Origin: Bacillota bacterium | GTDB taxonomy: Bacteria; Bacillota_I; Bacilli_A; RFN20; CAG-288 | NCBI GenBank assembly: GCA_023398335.1 | Contig: JAEWSJ010000035.1 | Coordinates: 1 to 30,114 of the forward strand | Direction: 5' to 3' | Length of the DNA stretch: 30,114 nt | In this document: in pieces, positions 15,051 to 23,696 of the stretch | Numbering within the stretch: position 1 is the first letter of the stretch | Layout: the number at the start of each line of letters is the position of its first letter | The notes under the pieces: model-generated | What the model was told of the DNA's origin: nothing | Databases searched by the model: none | Seen by the model: only the letters and a program-made list of their open reading frames with translations | Program-made: the position numbers and the translations under genes

Positions 15051-16136
15051 ATTTTCCTTTTTTCTTGTAATTTTTTCAAGAATAACATTGAGAATAAAAC
15101 TTACAAACAAGACGATATAGTAAGTAAGTAATCTCCATAGAAGAGCAATAGCATTTGCACTTCCGATTGAGGAAACAGAAGTCACAGATGCAATTACAAT
15201 TGCAAAAGCATATTCAATACCTCCAGTACCACCTGGAGTTGGAATATAGCAAACGGCACATGAAGCGAATGACGTTCCTAATATTACAAGCAATATATCA
15301 TTAGTTTGAACATCTATTCCTACTGCTTTCATTATGAAATATGGAATCAGATAGAATAAGCCCATATCGACAATATCGGATAGTAAGCCTAATAAGAAAC
15401 GACTCTTGTTCGACCATATCTTTTTAAACACTTCTTGATAGTTAAAACAATATTCCTCGAATGGTGGTATTTTTTTAGTAAGATGTTTTCCAATAAAGTT
15501 AATTTTACAGATTGTTTTTAAAGACAAGATTAAGAAATTGCGGATATGTTTTGAAGTTCCTAACGATATAATAAAAACTAAAAAAATAAAATTGAAGAAA
15601 AAGCCTAGTGGTACTAAATATATCATCCAGCCAATACCTAAGGTTTCAAAAGAAGAAACAAATGTATTAAAAAAGAATAGCGAAATAATCCCGTAGATGT
15701 TTAAAGTAAGTTCAAACGCAACAAAATTTACTAAGACTATTCCAGTTGCATCACTTGTTGAGATATTATGTCTTTTATATGAGTAAATTTGGAATGGCTG
15801 ACCACCGGATGCAAATGGGGTAATGCTGTTATAATAATGTTCTGAACAACCGATTAGATATGAATCACGAACGCTAATTTTATCTTTGTAATCTTTTGAA
15901 AAAAGGATAATTGAAACAGGGTAGAGAATATAGTATAAGATTAGAATTACAAGTGCAATAATTATGTAAATATAATTCTTCCCATTAAAAATATTAAGCA
16001 ATGAATCCTTAATTTGATCCATTTCCCCAAACGATAAAAACAAAGATAATACCATAATAGTTAACGCAATAAGAAAGACAACATTTGCAATTGTTTGTTT
16101 CTTCTTTTTTTTCGTGTTAATTTCTTTTGGTTCCAT
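15012..16136 (-). CDS. Flippase-like / LPG synthase transmembrane domain protein (UPF0104)
   Basis: The 374-residue membrane protein has about eight hydrophobic segments. Family landmarks are the TPFASGGQPFQ loop (106-116) and PTPGGTGGIE (299-308), both seen in the flippase half of MprF and in free-standing relatives. The MprF aminoacyl-transferase domain is absent, so it is a stand-alone lipid flippase candidate; the lipid is unknown. A Lys-rich start (NTKKKKKQ) precedes the first segment. It follows the MATE gene by 27 bases on the same strand with no visible Shine-Dalgarno site. Its last 39 bases overlap the end of the metal permease gene. Confidence 0.87.
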   Translation of the reverse strand: MEPKEINTKKKKKQTIANVVFLIALTIMVLSLFLSFGEMDQIKDSLLNIFNGKNYIYIIIALVILILYYILYPVSIILFSKDYKDKISVRDSYLIGCSEHYYNSITPFASGGQPFQIYSYKRHNISTSDATGIVLVNFVAFELTLNIYGIISLFFFNTFVSSFETLGIGWMIYLVPLGFFFNFIFLVFIISLGTSKHIRNFLILSLKTICKINFIGKHLTKKIPPFEEYCFNYQEVFKKIWSNKSRFLLGLLSDIVDMGLFYLIPYFIMKAVGIDVQTNDILLVILGTSFASCAVCYIPTPGGTGGIEYAFAIVIASVTSVSSIGSANAIALLWRLLTYYIVLFVSFILNVILEKITRKKENLESENQTTGITK

Positions 16137-16163
16137 ATTGATAATATATATATAATTGTGATT

Positions 16164-17564
16164 TTAATCAACAGTTATAACGTCTTCAATGTCTTTTATG
16201 TCTTTGGATGTAATATTATTCTTATCAAGGCCATGCTGCCAATTTGAAAAATGAAAATAAAAATAAAAGAACACTGAACTAATACCCCAGGTTAATGGAT
16301 AAGCCCAAAATAAGTAAATAATATTGTGATCGAATTTCATCATAATTGTAATAAATAGAACTCTAATAAAACACCAGTCAATTAGCATAACTAGCATTGG
16401 AACTACTGGTTTACCTGCGCCTTTACAAACAGATGCTACACAATGGCTATAAGCTAATAAACAATAAAACAAACCTGAGATTGTACATTCGAGAGCACCT
16501 ATTTGAACTACATCTGGCTCTGAACTAAATAAACTAATAAAAATCTTTCCAAAAAAGAATGTTATTACACCGATTGATTCAGCTAATAATACAGAAGTGA
16601 TAATACCAAATCTTGCCCCTTTTTTTGCTCTTTCATATTCTTTAGCACCAAGATTCTGACTAATATATGTTGATAAAGCTAAAGTGAAAGAAGTAATTGG
16701 TAAAAAAGTAAATCCGTTAATTTTAGCATAACTGCCACATCCAGCCATAGCACTTGATCCAAAGGAATTGATATTGGCTTGAACGAAAACATTCGCCAAA
16801 CCAATGACGGAATTTTGAATTCCAGAAGGGACGCCATACTTAATTATTTTACCAAGCATGTTTTTATGTATTTTAATTTCTTTAATTTTTAGTTGGTAGA
16901 CTGTGCCTTTGCGGATTAAATATGTGAAGCATAAAAAAGCGCTGAGAAATTGAGAAATAGCAGTAGCAATTGCGGCTGAATCAACTCCAAATTTAAAGTA
17001 TCCGACAAATAATAAATCTAAGCATATATTAAGTATTGATGAAACAATCAAGTAATATAAAGGTCGCTTGCTATCGCCTATAGATTGCAATATACCAGTG
17101 AATATGTTGTACATGATTACACCAGTAATTCCAAAGAAGTAATTTCTAAAATAAATAATTGATTGAGGGAGAACATCTTCAGCTGTTCCCATAAGGCGAA
17201 GAATGTACGGAGTAAGAAAGACTCCAAGAATCGTTAAGACAACACTCGATATTAATCCAAGAGCAACATCGGTATGAATCGCTTTTGACATATCGTCATA
17301 GTGTTTTTGACCGAAGTAGTTAGCAATTAATACCCCAGCTCCCATTGCTGTACCAGTAAAAAAACTAGTAAATAAAAAAATCAAATTACCAGATGAAGAG
17401 ACAGCGGCTAATGCTTGCTTTCCAAGAAAATTACCAACTATAAGAGAATCAACTGAGTTGTACAATTGTTGAAATAATCCACTTAAAAATACAGGAATAG
17501 CAAAAGTAATAATTACTTTCCATGGGCTTCCAAGTGTCATATCAATTGTATTATTTTTAGCCAT
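16164..17564 (-). CDS. MATE-family efflux transporter
   Basis: The protein of 466 residues has about twelve hydrophobic segments in two MATE halves. It begins MAKNNTIDMTLGSPWKVIITFAIP, and the loop LQSIGDSKRPLYYLI and the GAKEYERAKKGAR segment are typical of the NorM/DinF-like bacterial branch. These antiporters expel organic cations or other small molecules using Na+ or H+ gradients. The ATG at 17564 is preferred because GAGG lies 7 bases upstream; the longer frame to 17603 would need a TTG start with no ribosome binding site. It is probably the first gene of a pair with the flippase-like gene. Confidence 0.93.
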   Translation of the reverse strand: MAKNNTIDMTLGSPWKVIITFAIPVFLSGLFQQLYNSVDSLIVGNFLGKQALAAVSSSGNLIFLFTSFFTGTAMGAGVLIANYFGQKHYDDMSKAIHTDVALGLISSVVLTILGVFLTPYILRLMGTAEDVLPQSIIYFRNYFFGITGVIMYNIFTGILQSIGDSKRPLYYLIVSSILNICLDLLFVGYFKFGVDSAAIATAISQFLSAFLCFTYLIRKGTVYQLKIKEIKIHKNMLGKIIKYGVPSGIQNSVIGLANVFVQANINSFGSSAMAGCGSYAKINGFTFLPITSFTLALSTYISQNLGAKEYERAKKGARFGIITSVLLAESIGVITFFFGKIFISLFSSEPDVVQIGALECTISGLFYCLLAYSHCVASVCKGAGKPVVPMLVMLIDWCFIRVLFITIMMKFDHNIIYLFWAYPLTWGISSVFFYFYFHFSNWQHGLDKNNITSKDIKDIEDVITVD

Positions 17565-17636
17565 TACATTACCTCGTAATCTAGATTCTACACTTGTTAT
17601 CAACTCATTTCAATATTAATGCAGTTAAGGATGGCA

Positions 17637-17667
17637 TAAAAAAAGAATTCGCTTTAAAACGAATTCT
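17637..17667 (-). terminator. Rho-independent terminator after the DUF2188 gene
   Basis: On the minus strand AGAATTCG and CGAATTCT (17660-17667 and 17644-17651) enclose an eight-base loop and are followed by a T7 run. It lies 18 bases past the DUF2188 gene stop. Confidence 0.85.
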
Positions 17668-17684
17668 ATAAGCCACGTAAGATG

Positions 17685-18134
17685 TTATTTTTTTATTATT
17701 TTACCCTTGCTTTTACCTTTAGATGCATGAATATGGACGCCACCATTTTGGTTAGCGGCCAATACATCTACATAGGCTAATGCTTCAGGTTTGGTATCGA
17801 ATAATTTGATAACTTTCTTTCCACCAGCAAACTTAACGCACCATTTGTTATCACTTGCTCTTTTAACAACGTGATACATCTTTTTTGCTTCAGTAGGGGT
17901 AGAAGTTTCTTCAACAACTTCTTCTTTTACATCATCTTTTTTATCTACAACTTTTTTCGTTGATTTTTTTGTTGCTGGTTTATTTTCAACAGGCTTAGTT
18001 GGACTAATTGGTTTAACTTCAGTTTCCTTTACTTCAACTGGTTTGACCTCGTCTTTAACAATAGGTTCGTTGATTTTTTCTTCAACAACTTCTTCTTTTT
18101 TTTCGACTTTCTTTTTACGAAACCAAAAACACAT
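17685..18134 (-). CDS. DUF2188-domain protein with long charged linker
   Basis: The protein has 149 residues. It opens with a short aromatic patch MCFWFRKKK and then about 80 residues of Lys/Glu/Val/Pro-rich low-complexity sequence, likely unstructured. The C-terminal 60 residues (MYHVVKRASDNKWCVKFAGG to HIHASKGKSKGKI) match the DUF2188 pattern. The function of the domain is not established. The second ATG (18134) is chosen because the GGAGG site directly abuts the first ATG (18143), leaving no spacer, but is 9 bases from the second. It has its own promoter and terminator. Confidence 0.85.
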   Translation of the reverse strand: MCFWFRKKKVEKKEEVVEEKINEPIVKDEVKPVEVKETEVKPISPTKPVENKPATKKSTKKVVDKKDDVKEEVVEETSTPTEAKKMYHVVKRASDNKWCVKFAGGKKVIKLFDTKPEALAYVDVLAANQNGGVHIHASKGKSKGKIIKK

Positions 18135-18157
18135 AAAATTCATCCTCCATTTCTTTA

Positions 18158-18186
18158 ATTATGTTGCAAAATTAAAATAATTTCAA
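18158..18186 (-). promoter_or_regulatory. Promoter of the DUF2188 gene
   Basis: On the minus strand TTGAAA (18186-18181) and CATAAT (18163-18158) are spaced by 17 bases, upstream of the GGAGG site. The surrounding gap 18135-18237 holds no other feature I can support. Confidence 0.6.
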
Positions 18187-18237
18187 TTATTTTGTGAAAT
18201 TTAGTATTGTCAGCCATGAAAAAGAGACGTTTTTTGA

Positions 18238-19488
18238 CTAAACTATAAATTGTTTTGTTTGAGCTGCGTTATATGAGAAACCGACAGAATTTATTTCCCC
18301 ATTAAATCTTTCACCAAAAGCATTGTCATGATTGAGATATTCGGCAAAAGAAGCATAGTGGTCGTCAGTATAAACACAGACAGGGGAAGAATCGTAATCC
18401 GGTGATTTGAATCCGCTTTTTAATGCCACTACTCTACCTGTGCCACGGGAAGAATATGAATATGATTGCGATAATGCAATATCTAATTCATAGTACACAA
18501 ATCCACTTGATATATTAGCAGGAAAACTTGTGACATAACCATTAGTTCTATTATAGGTAGAAACACAGCGCGTAGCTGATCCAAATAGAGATATTGCAGT
18601 AGTATAATTATTCTTTTTTACATAATTTGCAGGAAATTCTTTAAAAGCTGTGTAATAAGCGGATACATCTTCCGGAGCTGTTTGCTGAGCTTTGGAGGCT
18701 AGTGAAGGATTGTTTTTTATGTATGAATAAGAATAATAGGTATATCGTTTTGTTTGATATGTTATTGGCGAAGTAGAGAAATCTATATTATATGGAATAT
18801 CAACGTAACTTTTTCCGTCAACTAATGTCGATTTATATGTAACTGGATTGATTCTATAATTATTTGAATTTAATACATGAGGTGTTTCTTCTTCTATATT
18901 ATTATCTGAATAGTAAACAACCAAAGATTGAATATCTAATACTGAATTACCTGTGCATATCTTAAAATAGTTGCTAAAAGGAATATCAATGTTTATCGTT
19001 TGTTTTATCACTGTAGAATTAATTAATACCTTGTTATTTAAATCAAGAGAGTTCCCATATAAAACATAGGGATCGTCTTCAATGGAAGAAGAAGTTTTAT
19101 AAGTAAGAGTTATTCTTCTAATACCATTAATTGGAGTGGTATTAAAGAATGAACCGGGTAAAGATGATATGCTTGTAAAAGGCGAATTATTATTTATCAG
19201 TTTGATGAAAGAACCAATTGAAGAATAATAGGCGCGGTAATATGAAAAAGAATATCCAGATGCAGAACTTGTACCATAAGAACCATCAGAATACCTGAGG
19301 TCATAACCAGAAGAACTAGAAAGAGTAAAAGATTTATACTCGTTCTCATTAAATGGTTCAGTGGTAGTGAATGAGGAATCAGATGAAGTAGAAGAATTTA
19401 TAGAAGAAGCATTACTTGAAGAATTTGAGCAACTTTGCAATGACATAATTAGTATAAGTGATAATGCTAACAAGTGCTTTTTATTCAT
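18238..19488 (-). CDS. Secreted lipoprotein with a predicted barnase/RNase Sa-like ribonuclease domain
   Basis: A lipoprotein signal (LALSLILIMSLQSC, lipidated Cys20) is followed by a Ser/Asn-rich spacer and a beta-rich domain of unknown type (about 48-195). The last 150 residues resemble small guanyl-specific ribonucleases of the barnase/RNase Sa family. YYELDI (332-337) corresponds to YHEYTV of RNase Sa with catalytic Glu334. RGTGR (348-352) corresponds to RGTRR with two Arg at the same spacing. YTDDHYASF (373-381) corresponds to YTGDHYATF with catalytic His377. All expected catalytic residues are present. The enzyme would act outside the cell, anchored to the membrane. No barstar-like inhibitor is adjacent. 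It has an AAGGAG site. The domain match is from memory of the family and not from a search. Confidence 0.78.
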   Translation of the reverse strand: MNKKHLLALSLILIMSLQSCSNSSSNASSINSSTSSDSSFTTTEPFNENEYKSFTLSSSSGYDLRYSDGSYGTSSASGYSFSYYRAYYSSIGSFIKLINNNSPFTSISSLPGSFFNTTPINGIRRITLTYKTSSSIEDDPYVLYGNSLDLNNKVLINSTVIKQTINIDIPFSNYFKICTGNSVLDIQSLVVYYSDNNIEEETPHVLNSNNYRINPVTYKSTLVDGKSYVDIPYNIDFSTSPITYQTKRYTYYSYSYIKNNPSLASKAQQTAPEDVSAYYTAFKEFPANYVKKNNYTTAISLFGSATRCVSTYNRTNGYVTSFPANISSGFVYYELDIALSQSYSYSSRGTGRVVALKSGFKSPDYDSSPVCVYTDDHYASFAEYLNHDNAFGERFNGEINSVGFSYNAAQTKQFIV

Positions 19489-19644
19489 TTTTGTCTCCTT
19501 AAATACTTATATTGTATTAATGTTAAAATAAAAAAGTTGAAATAGCAATATTTTTGAACAAATTTGCAATATGAGCATAAAAAAACCCAAATTGACTTTT
19601 TTTAAATGTTTTTGGCGTGTTTAAGCGAAAAAGCCTAAAATAAA

Positions 19645-19673
19645 TAGACAACAAATGTTAATCATTGTAAAAT
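19645..19673 (+). promoter_or_regulatory. Promoter of the hypB-oxidoreductase-hypA operon
   Basis: TAGACA (19645-19650) and TAAAAT (19668-19673) are 17 bases apart. The start would be near 19680, with an AGGAGG site before the hypB ATG. The rest of the 19489-19703 gap is A+T-rich; no inverted-repeat operator is obvious. Confidence 0.6.
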
Positions 19674-19703
19674 AATAGTGTGTGAAAATAAATAGGAGGA
19701 ACA

Positions 19704-20381
19704 ATGGATAAAGTAAAAGTTATCGAAATCAAGAAAAGCATTTTCGAAGATAATGACAAAGACGCCGATAAATTGAGATCTGAGCTTAAAAGTAAAGGAA
19801 CATTCTTAATTAATCTAATGTCTTCGCCAGGCTCTGGTAAGACTACAACTCTAATTAACTTGATTAATAGAATGAAAAATAATTACCGCATTGGTATTAT
19901 GGAAGCTGATATTGATTCAGATGTTGATGCAAAGAAGATTTTACAAGAAACTGGAGTGAAGTCAATTCAACTACATACGGGTGGTATGTGCCATCTTGAT
20001 GCAGAAATGACACGTCAAGGAATAGAAGCTTTAGATATTAAAGATGTTGATTTAGCTATTCTTGAAAACGTTGGAAATTTAGTATGTCCAGCTGAGTTTG
20101 ATACTGGTGCTTGTAAAAATATTATGATTTTATCTGTACCGGAAGGTGATGATAAACCACTAAAATATCCGTTGATGTTCTCAATTTGTGATTTGGTTAT
20201 TATTAATAAAATTGATGTAATGCCTTATTTTAATTTCAATTTAGAAAACTGTAAGAGTTACATAAAAATGAGAAATCCAAATGCGACAATTCTTCCAATT
20301 TCAGCCTTGAAAGGTGATGGAGTTGATGAGGTTGTTAAATATTTAGATTCAGAAATAAAGAAATGGAAAGAGGAAAAATAA
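19704..20381 (+). CDS. hypB: Nickel-incorporation GTPase HypB
   Basis: HypB is a GTPase that, with HypA, delivers Ni2+ to metalloenzymes, classically NiFe hydrogenase. The 225 residues show the P-loop SPGSGKTT (41-48), MEADIDSDVD, HTGGMCHLDA (91-100), ENVGNLVCPAEFD (121-133), EGDDKPLKYPLMF and NKID (168-171). The G-domain metal site C96-H97-C128 is complete. The N-terminal CxxCGC nickel site and the His-rich tract seen in some species are missing. The stop is one base before the ATG of the large oxidoreductase, a tight operon. No hydrogenase gene is in the window, so its client is unknown. Confidence 0.95.
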   Translation: MDKVKVIEIKKSIFEDNDKDADKLRSELKSKGTFLINLMSSPGSGKTTTLINLINRMKNNYRIGIMEADIDSDVDAKKILQETGVKSIQLHTGGMCHLDAEMTRQGIEALDIKDVDLAILENVGNLVCPAEFDTGACKNIMILSVPEGDDKPLKYPLMFSICDLVIINKIDVMPYFNFNLENCKSYIKMRNPNATILPISALKGDGVDEVVKYLDSEIKKWKEEK

Positions 20382-20382
20382 T

Positions 20383-23241
20383 ATGGCGGAAATGTCAAAC
20401 AAATTTAAGCCGGAATTTATGGGAGATCCAAAACCAAGAGAAAACGTTTTGAAATTAGCTCGTAAAATTACCGACTGTGTCGATCACAAGATCAAGGGTG
20501 TTACATCTAACGATCCTGAATACTGGGGCTTAGCCTGTATCTTAAATGATGATATGGTTAATGTCGCATTGAAGATGAAAGTTAGAAAAGGATATTCATA
20601 TGCTCAACTCCGTGATATGAATAAAGAATTCGGTGATGAAGAATTTAAGAAATTAATCGAGGAAATGTCACACATTGGCATTTTAGAATTTGCTTATGGT
20701 AATCATTTTGATGACAATGGTCCAATAAAAGATGCACCACATGATAGAATTTATTTTTTACCAATGTTTGTTCCAGGTTCGGCTGAATTTACTAATATGG
20801 TAAAAAAGCAAATGGATGAACATCCTGAACTTGCTATGTTCTTCGAAAGAATGACATATATTCCACTTGAAAAGATTACAATGCTTGTTCCAGAAGGTGG
20901 CGCTGGTGTTGGTCTGCATGTTATTCCAGTTGAAAAAGCAATTTCAATGGAAAACAAGTCTGTTAAAGTTGAACATATATCTTATTGGTTAAAGAAATAC
21001 TCTGGTAAACTCAGTGTCGGTATGTGTTCCTGTCGTTATGGCCGTGCTAATTTAGGCGAGGGCTGTGGTGATGATCCAGAAGAATGGTGTATTGGTGTTG
21101 GCGATATGGCTGATTATTGTGTTGAAACACACAAAGGCCGTTATGCTACATTAGATGAAGTTTTAGCAATATTAGAAAAAGCTGAGAAGAATGGCTTTGT
21201 TCACCAAATTACAAATATTGATGGTGAAAATAAGATTTTCGCTATTTGTAACTGTAATCTTAATATTTGTAATGCTTTAAGAACATCGCAATTATTCAAC
21301 ACTCCAAATATGTCTCGTAGTGCTTATACCGCTTTAGTAGACAAGGAAAAATGTGTTGCTTGTGGTAAGTGCGTTGAATCATGTCCAGCGGGTGCTGTTA
21401 AACTTGGTCAAAAATTATGCACAAAGAATGGTGAAGTAAAATATCCAAAACATGAACTTCCAGACAATATGTCTTGGGGTAAAGATAAGTGGGATGAGAA
21501 CTATAGAGATACAAATAGAATTAATACATATGATACTGGTACAGCTCCTTGTAAAGCTGCGTGTCCAGCACATATTGGTATTCAAGGATATTTGCAATTA
21601 GCACATGAAGGAAAATATCAAGAAGCTTTGGCTTTGATTAAGAAAGATAATCCTTTCCCAGCTGTTTGTGGTAGAATTTGTAATAAAAAATGTGAAGAAG
21701 CTTGTACTAGAGGTTGTATTGATAAAGCGGTTGCTATCGATGATGTCAAGAAGTTCATTGCTGAACAAGATTTAAATGCTGCAACTCGTTATATTCCAGA
21801 AGTAGTCATTGCCTCTAATCTTGGACCATGGAAAGATAAGATTGCTATTATTGGTGCAGGTCCAGCTGGATTATCATGCGCATATTATTTAGCAACTAAA
21901 GGTTATCATCCAACAGTCTTTGAAAGAAATGAAAAGCCAGGTGGTATGTTAACATATGGCATTCCTTCATACAAACTTCAAAAAGACGTTATTGAAGCCG
22001 AAATTGATATCCTAAGAGAATTAGGTGTTGAAATAAAATGCGGAGTAAACGTTGGTAACGACGTTTCACTTGATGATCTCAGAAAGCAAGGATATAAAGC
22101 TTTCTATATTGCTATTGGTTGTCAAGGTGGTGCAATGCCAAATATTCCTAACCAAGACGCCAAGGGCGTGACATACGCTGTAAAATTCTTACATGATGCT
22201 ATTGAAAACAATAAGCAAGTTATGGATGGAGATGTTGTTGTTATTGGTGGTGGTAATGTTGCGGTTGACTGCGCTCGTACTGCTAAGAGATTTAAGGCTA
22301 AGAACGTCACAATGATTTCACTTGAAACACGTGATACCATGCCTGCCTCTAAAGAAGAAATTAAAGAAACCTTAGAAGAAAATATTGAAGTTAAAAACTC
22401 CTGGGGACCAAAAGAAATACTTACCGATAAAGATGGAAACGTCACAGGTATTGTTTTAAAGAAATGTACTCGTACAATTGATCCTGAGACAAAACGTTTC
22501 TCACCATTATATGATGAAAATGAAACAATCACTGTTAATGCAAATCACATTGTATTTGCTATTGGTCAAACTATCGATTGGGGCAATTTGTTAAAGGGAA
22601 GTAAAGTCGAATTCTGGCATGGAAATTATCCTGTTGCAGATAAACTTACTTATCAAACAGCCCAAGAAGATATCTTCGTTGGTGGCGACGTTTATACCGG
22701 ACCTAAGTTTGCAATTAACGCTATTGAAGCTGGTAAATGTGCTGCTGATTCCTTACATAGATTTGTCAGACCTGGCACTTCAATGACAATTGGTAAGAAT
22801 AGAAGAGAATTTGCAACATTAGATAAAGATAATATTGTTATTGATTCTTATGATTGTTCACCACGTCAAGAAGCTGGAATGGATTCAAGTATTGATTACA
22901 AGACTTCATTTGCTGATGCTCATAAAACTTTAACTGCTGAACAAGTTAAGACTGAAACAGGAAGATGCTTAAAATGTGGTGTCAGTATTGTTGATGAACA
23001 TAAGTGTATTGGTTGTGGTATTTGTACAACCCGTTGTGTCTTTGATGCTATTCATCTTGTAAGAGACCATCCAAAGGCTTCTCGTATGTTTGCTTCAGAA
23101 GATAAATTCAAGGTAATCTTACCTTATGCTATAAAGCGTGCATTTAAGATTAAATTTGGAAAGAAAACTCTTGAAGAAAAAGCATCTGCAAAGAAACATA
23201 AAGAATATAAGAAAGCTCAAAAGCATAGCAAGAAAGCTTAA
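20383..23241 (+). CDS. Multidomain Fe-S/FAD oxidoreductase (Cys-rich domain + ferredoxin + GltD-like + ferredoxin)
   Basis: A 952-residue soluble redox protein. Residues 1-315 form an N-terminal domain with clustered cysteines (C215, C217, C228, C236, C246, then C289, C291, C296). A [4Fe-4S] ferredoxin motif follows at C324/C327/C330/C334. Residues 385-800 are like the glutamate synthase small subunit/NfnB: an Fe-S helical part with PCKAACP (389-395) and C429, C433, C437, C441, an FAD site GAGPAGL (491-497), an NAD(P) site GGGNVA (622-627) and the closing VGGDVYTGPKFA (766-777). The C-terminus has CLKC (862-865) and CIGCGICTTRC (875-885), then a Lys-rich tail. It probably passes electrons between NAD(P)H, FAD and Fe-S clusters to an unknown acceptor. 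It lies between hypB and hypA with almost no gap, suggesting a nickel-linked function (inference). It is not GltD itself, as no gltB is near. Confidence 0.88.
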   Translation: MAEMSNKFKPEFMGDPKPRENVLKLARKITDCVDHKIKGVTSNDPEYWGLACILNDDMVNVALKMKVRKGYSYAQLRDMNKEFGDEEFKKLIEEMSHIGILEFAYGNHFDDNGPIKDAPHDRIYFLPMFVPGSAEFTNMVKKQMDEHPELAMFFERMTYIPLEKITMLVPEGGAGVGLHVIPVEKAISMENKSVKVEHISYWLKKYSGKLSVGMCSCRYGRANLGEGCGDDPEEWCIGVGDMADYCVETHKGRYATLDEVLAILEKAEKNGFVHQITNIDGENKIFAICNCNLNICNALRTSQLFNTPNMSRSAYTALVDKEKCVACGKCVESCPAGAVKLGQKLCTKNGEVKYPKHELPDNMSWGKDKWDENYRDTNRINTYDTGTAPCKAACPAHIGIQGYLQLAHEGKYQEALALIKKDNPFPAVCGRICNKKCEEACTRGCIDKAVAIDDVKKFIAEQDLNAATRYIPEVVIASNLGPWKDKIAIIGAGPAGLSCAYYLATKGYHPTVFERNEKPGGMLTYGIPSYKLQKDVIEAEIDILRELGVEIKCGVNVGNDVSLDDLRKQGYKAFYIAIGCQGGAMPNIPNQDAKGVTYAVKFLHDAIENNKQVMDGDVVVIGGGNVAVDCARTAKRFKAKNVTMISLETRDTMPASKEEIKETLEENIEVKNSWGPKEILTDKDGNVTGIVLKKCTRTIDPETKRFSPLYDENETITVNANHIVFAIGQTIDWGNLLKGSKVEFWHGNYPVADKLTYQTAQEDIFVGGDVYTGPKFAINAIEAGKCAADSLHRFVRPGTSMTIGKNRREFATLDKDNIVIDSYDCSPRQEAGMDSSIDYKTSFADAHKTLTAEQVKTETGRCLKCGVSIVDEHKCIGCGICTTRCVFDAIHLVRDHPKASRMFASEDKFKVILPYAIKRAFKIKFGKKTLEEKASAKKHKEYKKAQKHSKKA

Positions 23242-23246
23242 CTTTC

Positions 23247-23591
23247 ATGCATGAACTAGGTATAGTCTTTAATATCATTAAGTCCGTTGAAGATGTGGCA
23301 CATCAAAATAAAGTTAAGAAGGTATGTGTTGTTACTCTTGAGGTTGGAGAAGTATCAACAATTGTTAATTCTTATTTAGAAGATTGCTGGAAATGGGCGG
23401 TTAAGAAATCCGATGTTCTTGATGAATGCAAACTAAATATTGAAACAATTAAAGCTGTATCGATTTGTGAAGATTGTAATAAGGAATATGGCACGGTTGA
23501 AAATGCTAAAACTTGTCCTTATTGTGGCTCTACAAAAACTCATTTAGTTCGTGGTCAAGAAGTGATGATTAAAGATATTGAAACGATTTGA
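23247..23591 (+). CDS. hypA: Nickel metallochaperone HypA
   Basis: HypA binds Ni2+ and works with HypB to load it into target enzymes. The 114 residues begin with the invariant MHE nickel-binding N-terminus (MHELGIVFNII) and hold the zinc site of two CxxC pairs (C74/C77 in CEDC, C90/C93 in CPYC). Length and ending (GQEVMIKDIE) are normal. The ATG is 5 bases after the oxidoreductase stop, without a clear Shine-Dalgarno site, so it is probably translated by coupling. It ends in TGA, showing TGA is a stop in this organism. Confidence 0.96.
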   Translation: MHELGIVFNIIKSVEDVAHQNKVKKVCVVTLEVGEVSTIVNSYLEDCWKWAVKKSDVLDECKLNIETIKAVSICEDCNKEYGTVENAKTCPYCGSTKTHLVRGQEVMIKDIETI

Positions 23592-23595
23592 TTTT

Positions 23596-23627
23596 AAAGG
23601 TCATAGATATTATTCTGTGACCTTTTT
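23596..23627 (+). terminator. Rho-independent terminator of the hyp operon
   Basis: AAAGGTCATAGA (23596-23607) pairs with TCTGTGACCTTT (23614-23625, one T-G wobble) around TATTAT, followed by T residues. It directly follows hypA. Confidence 0.85.
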
Positions 23628-23659
23628 GCTTGTTTATTATTAGTTAATAATATGAAAAA

Positions 23660-23690
23660 AATATACAAAAAGCAGCTTTATCAGCTGCTT
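23660..23690 (-). terminator. Rho-independent terminator of the def-membrane protein unit
   Basis: On the minus strand AAGCAGCT (23690-23683) and AGCTGCTT (23677-23670) enclose a five-base loop and are followed by a T-rich run. It lies 6 bases past the stop of the membrane protein gene at 23697. Confidence 0.85.
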
Positions 23691-23696
23691 AGTCAA

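Noticed and set aside
17565..17603. Longer MATE start (TTG at 17603)
   Set aside because: Needs a TTG start with no Shine-Dalgarno site, whereas the ATG at 17564 has GAGG at proper spacing.
17685..18134. DUF2188 protein as an inhibitor (barstar-like) of the neighbouring RNase lipoprotein
   Set aside because: No barstar resemblance, separate promoter, and the RNase would act outside the cell while this protein has no export signal.
20383..23241. Calling the large oxidoreductase glutamate synthase small subunit (gltD)
   Set aside because: It is about twice the length of GltD, has added N-terminal and C-terminal Fe-S domains, and no gltB is adjacent.
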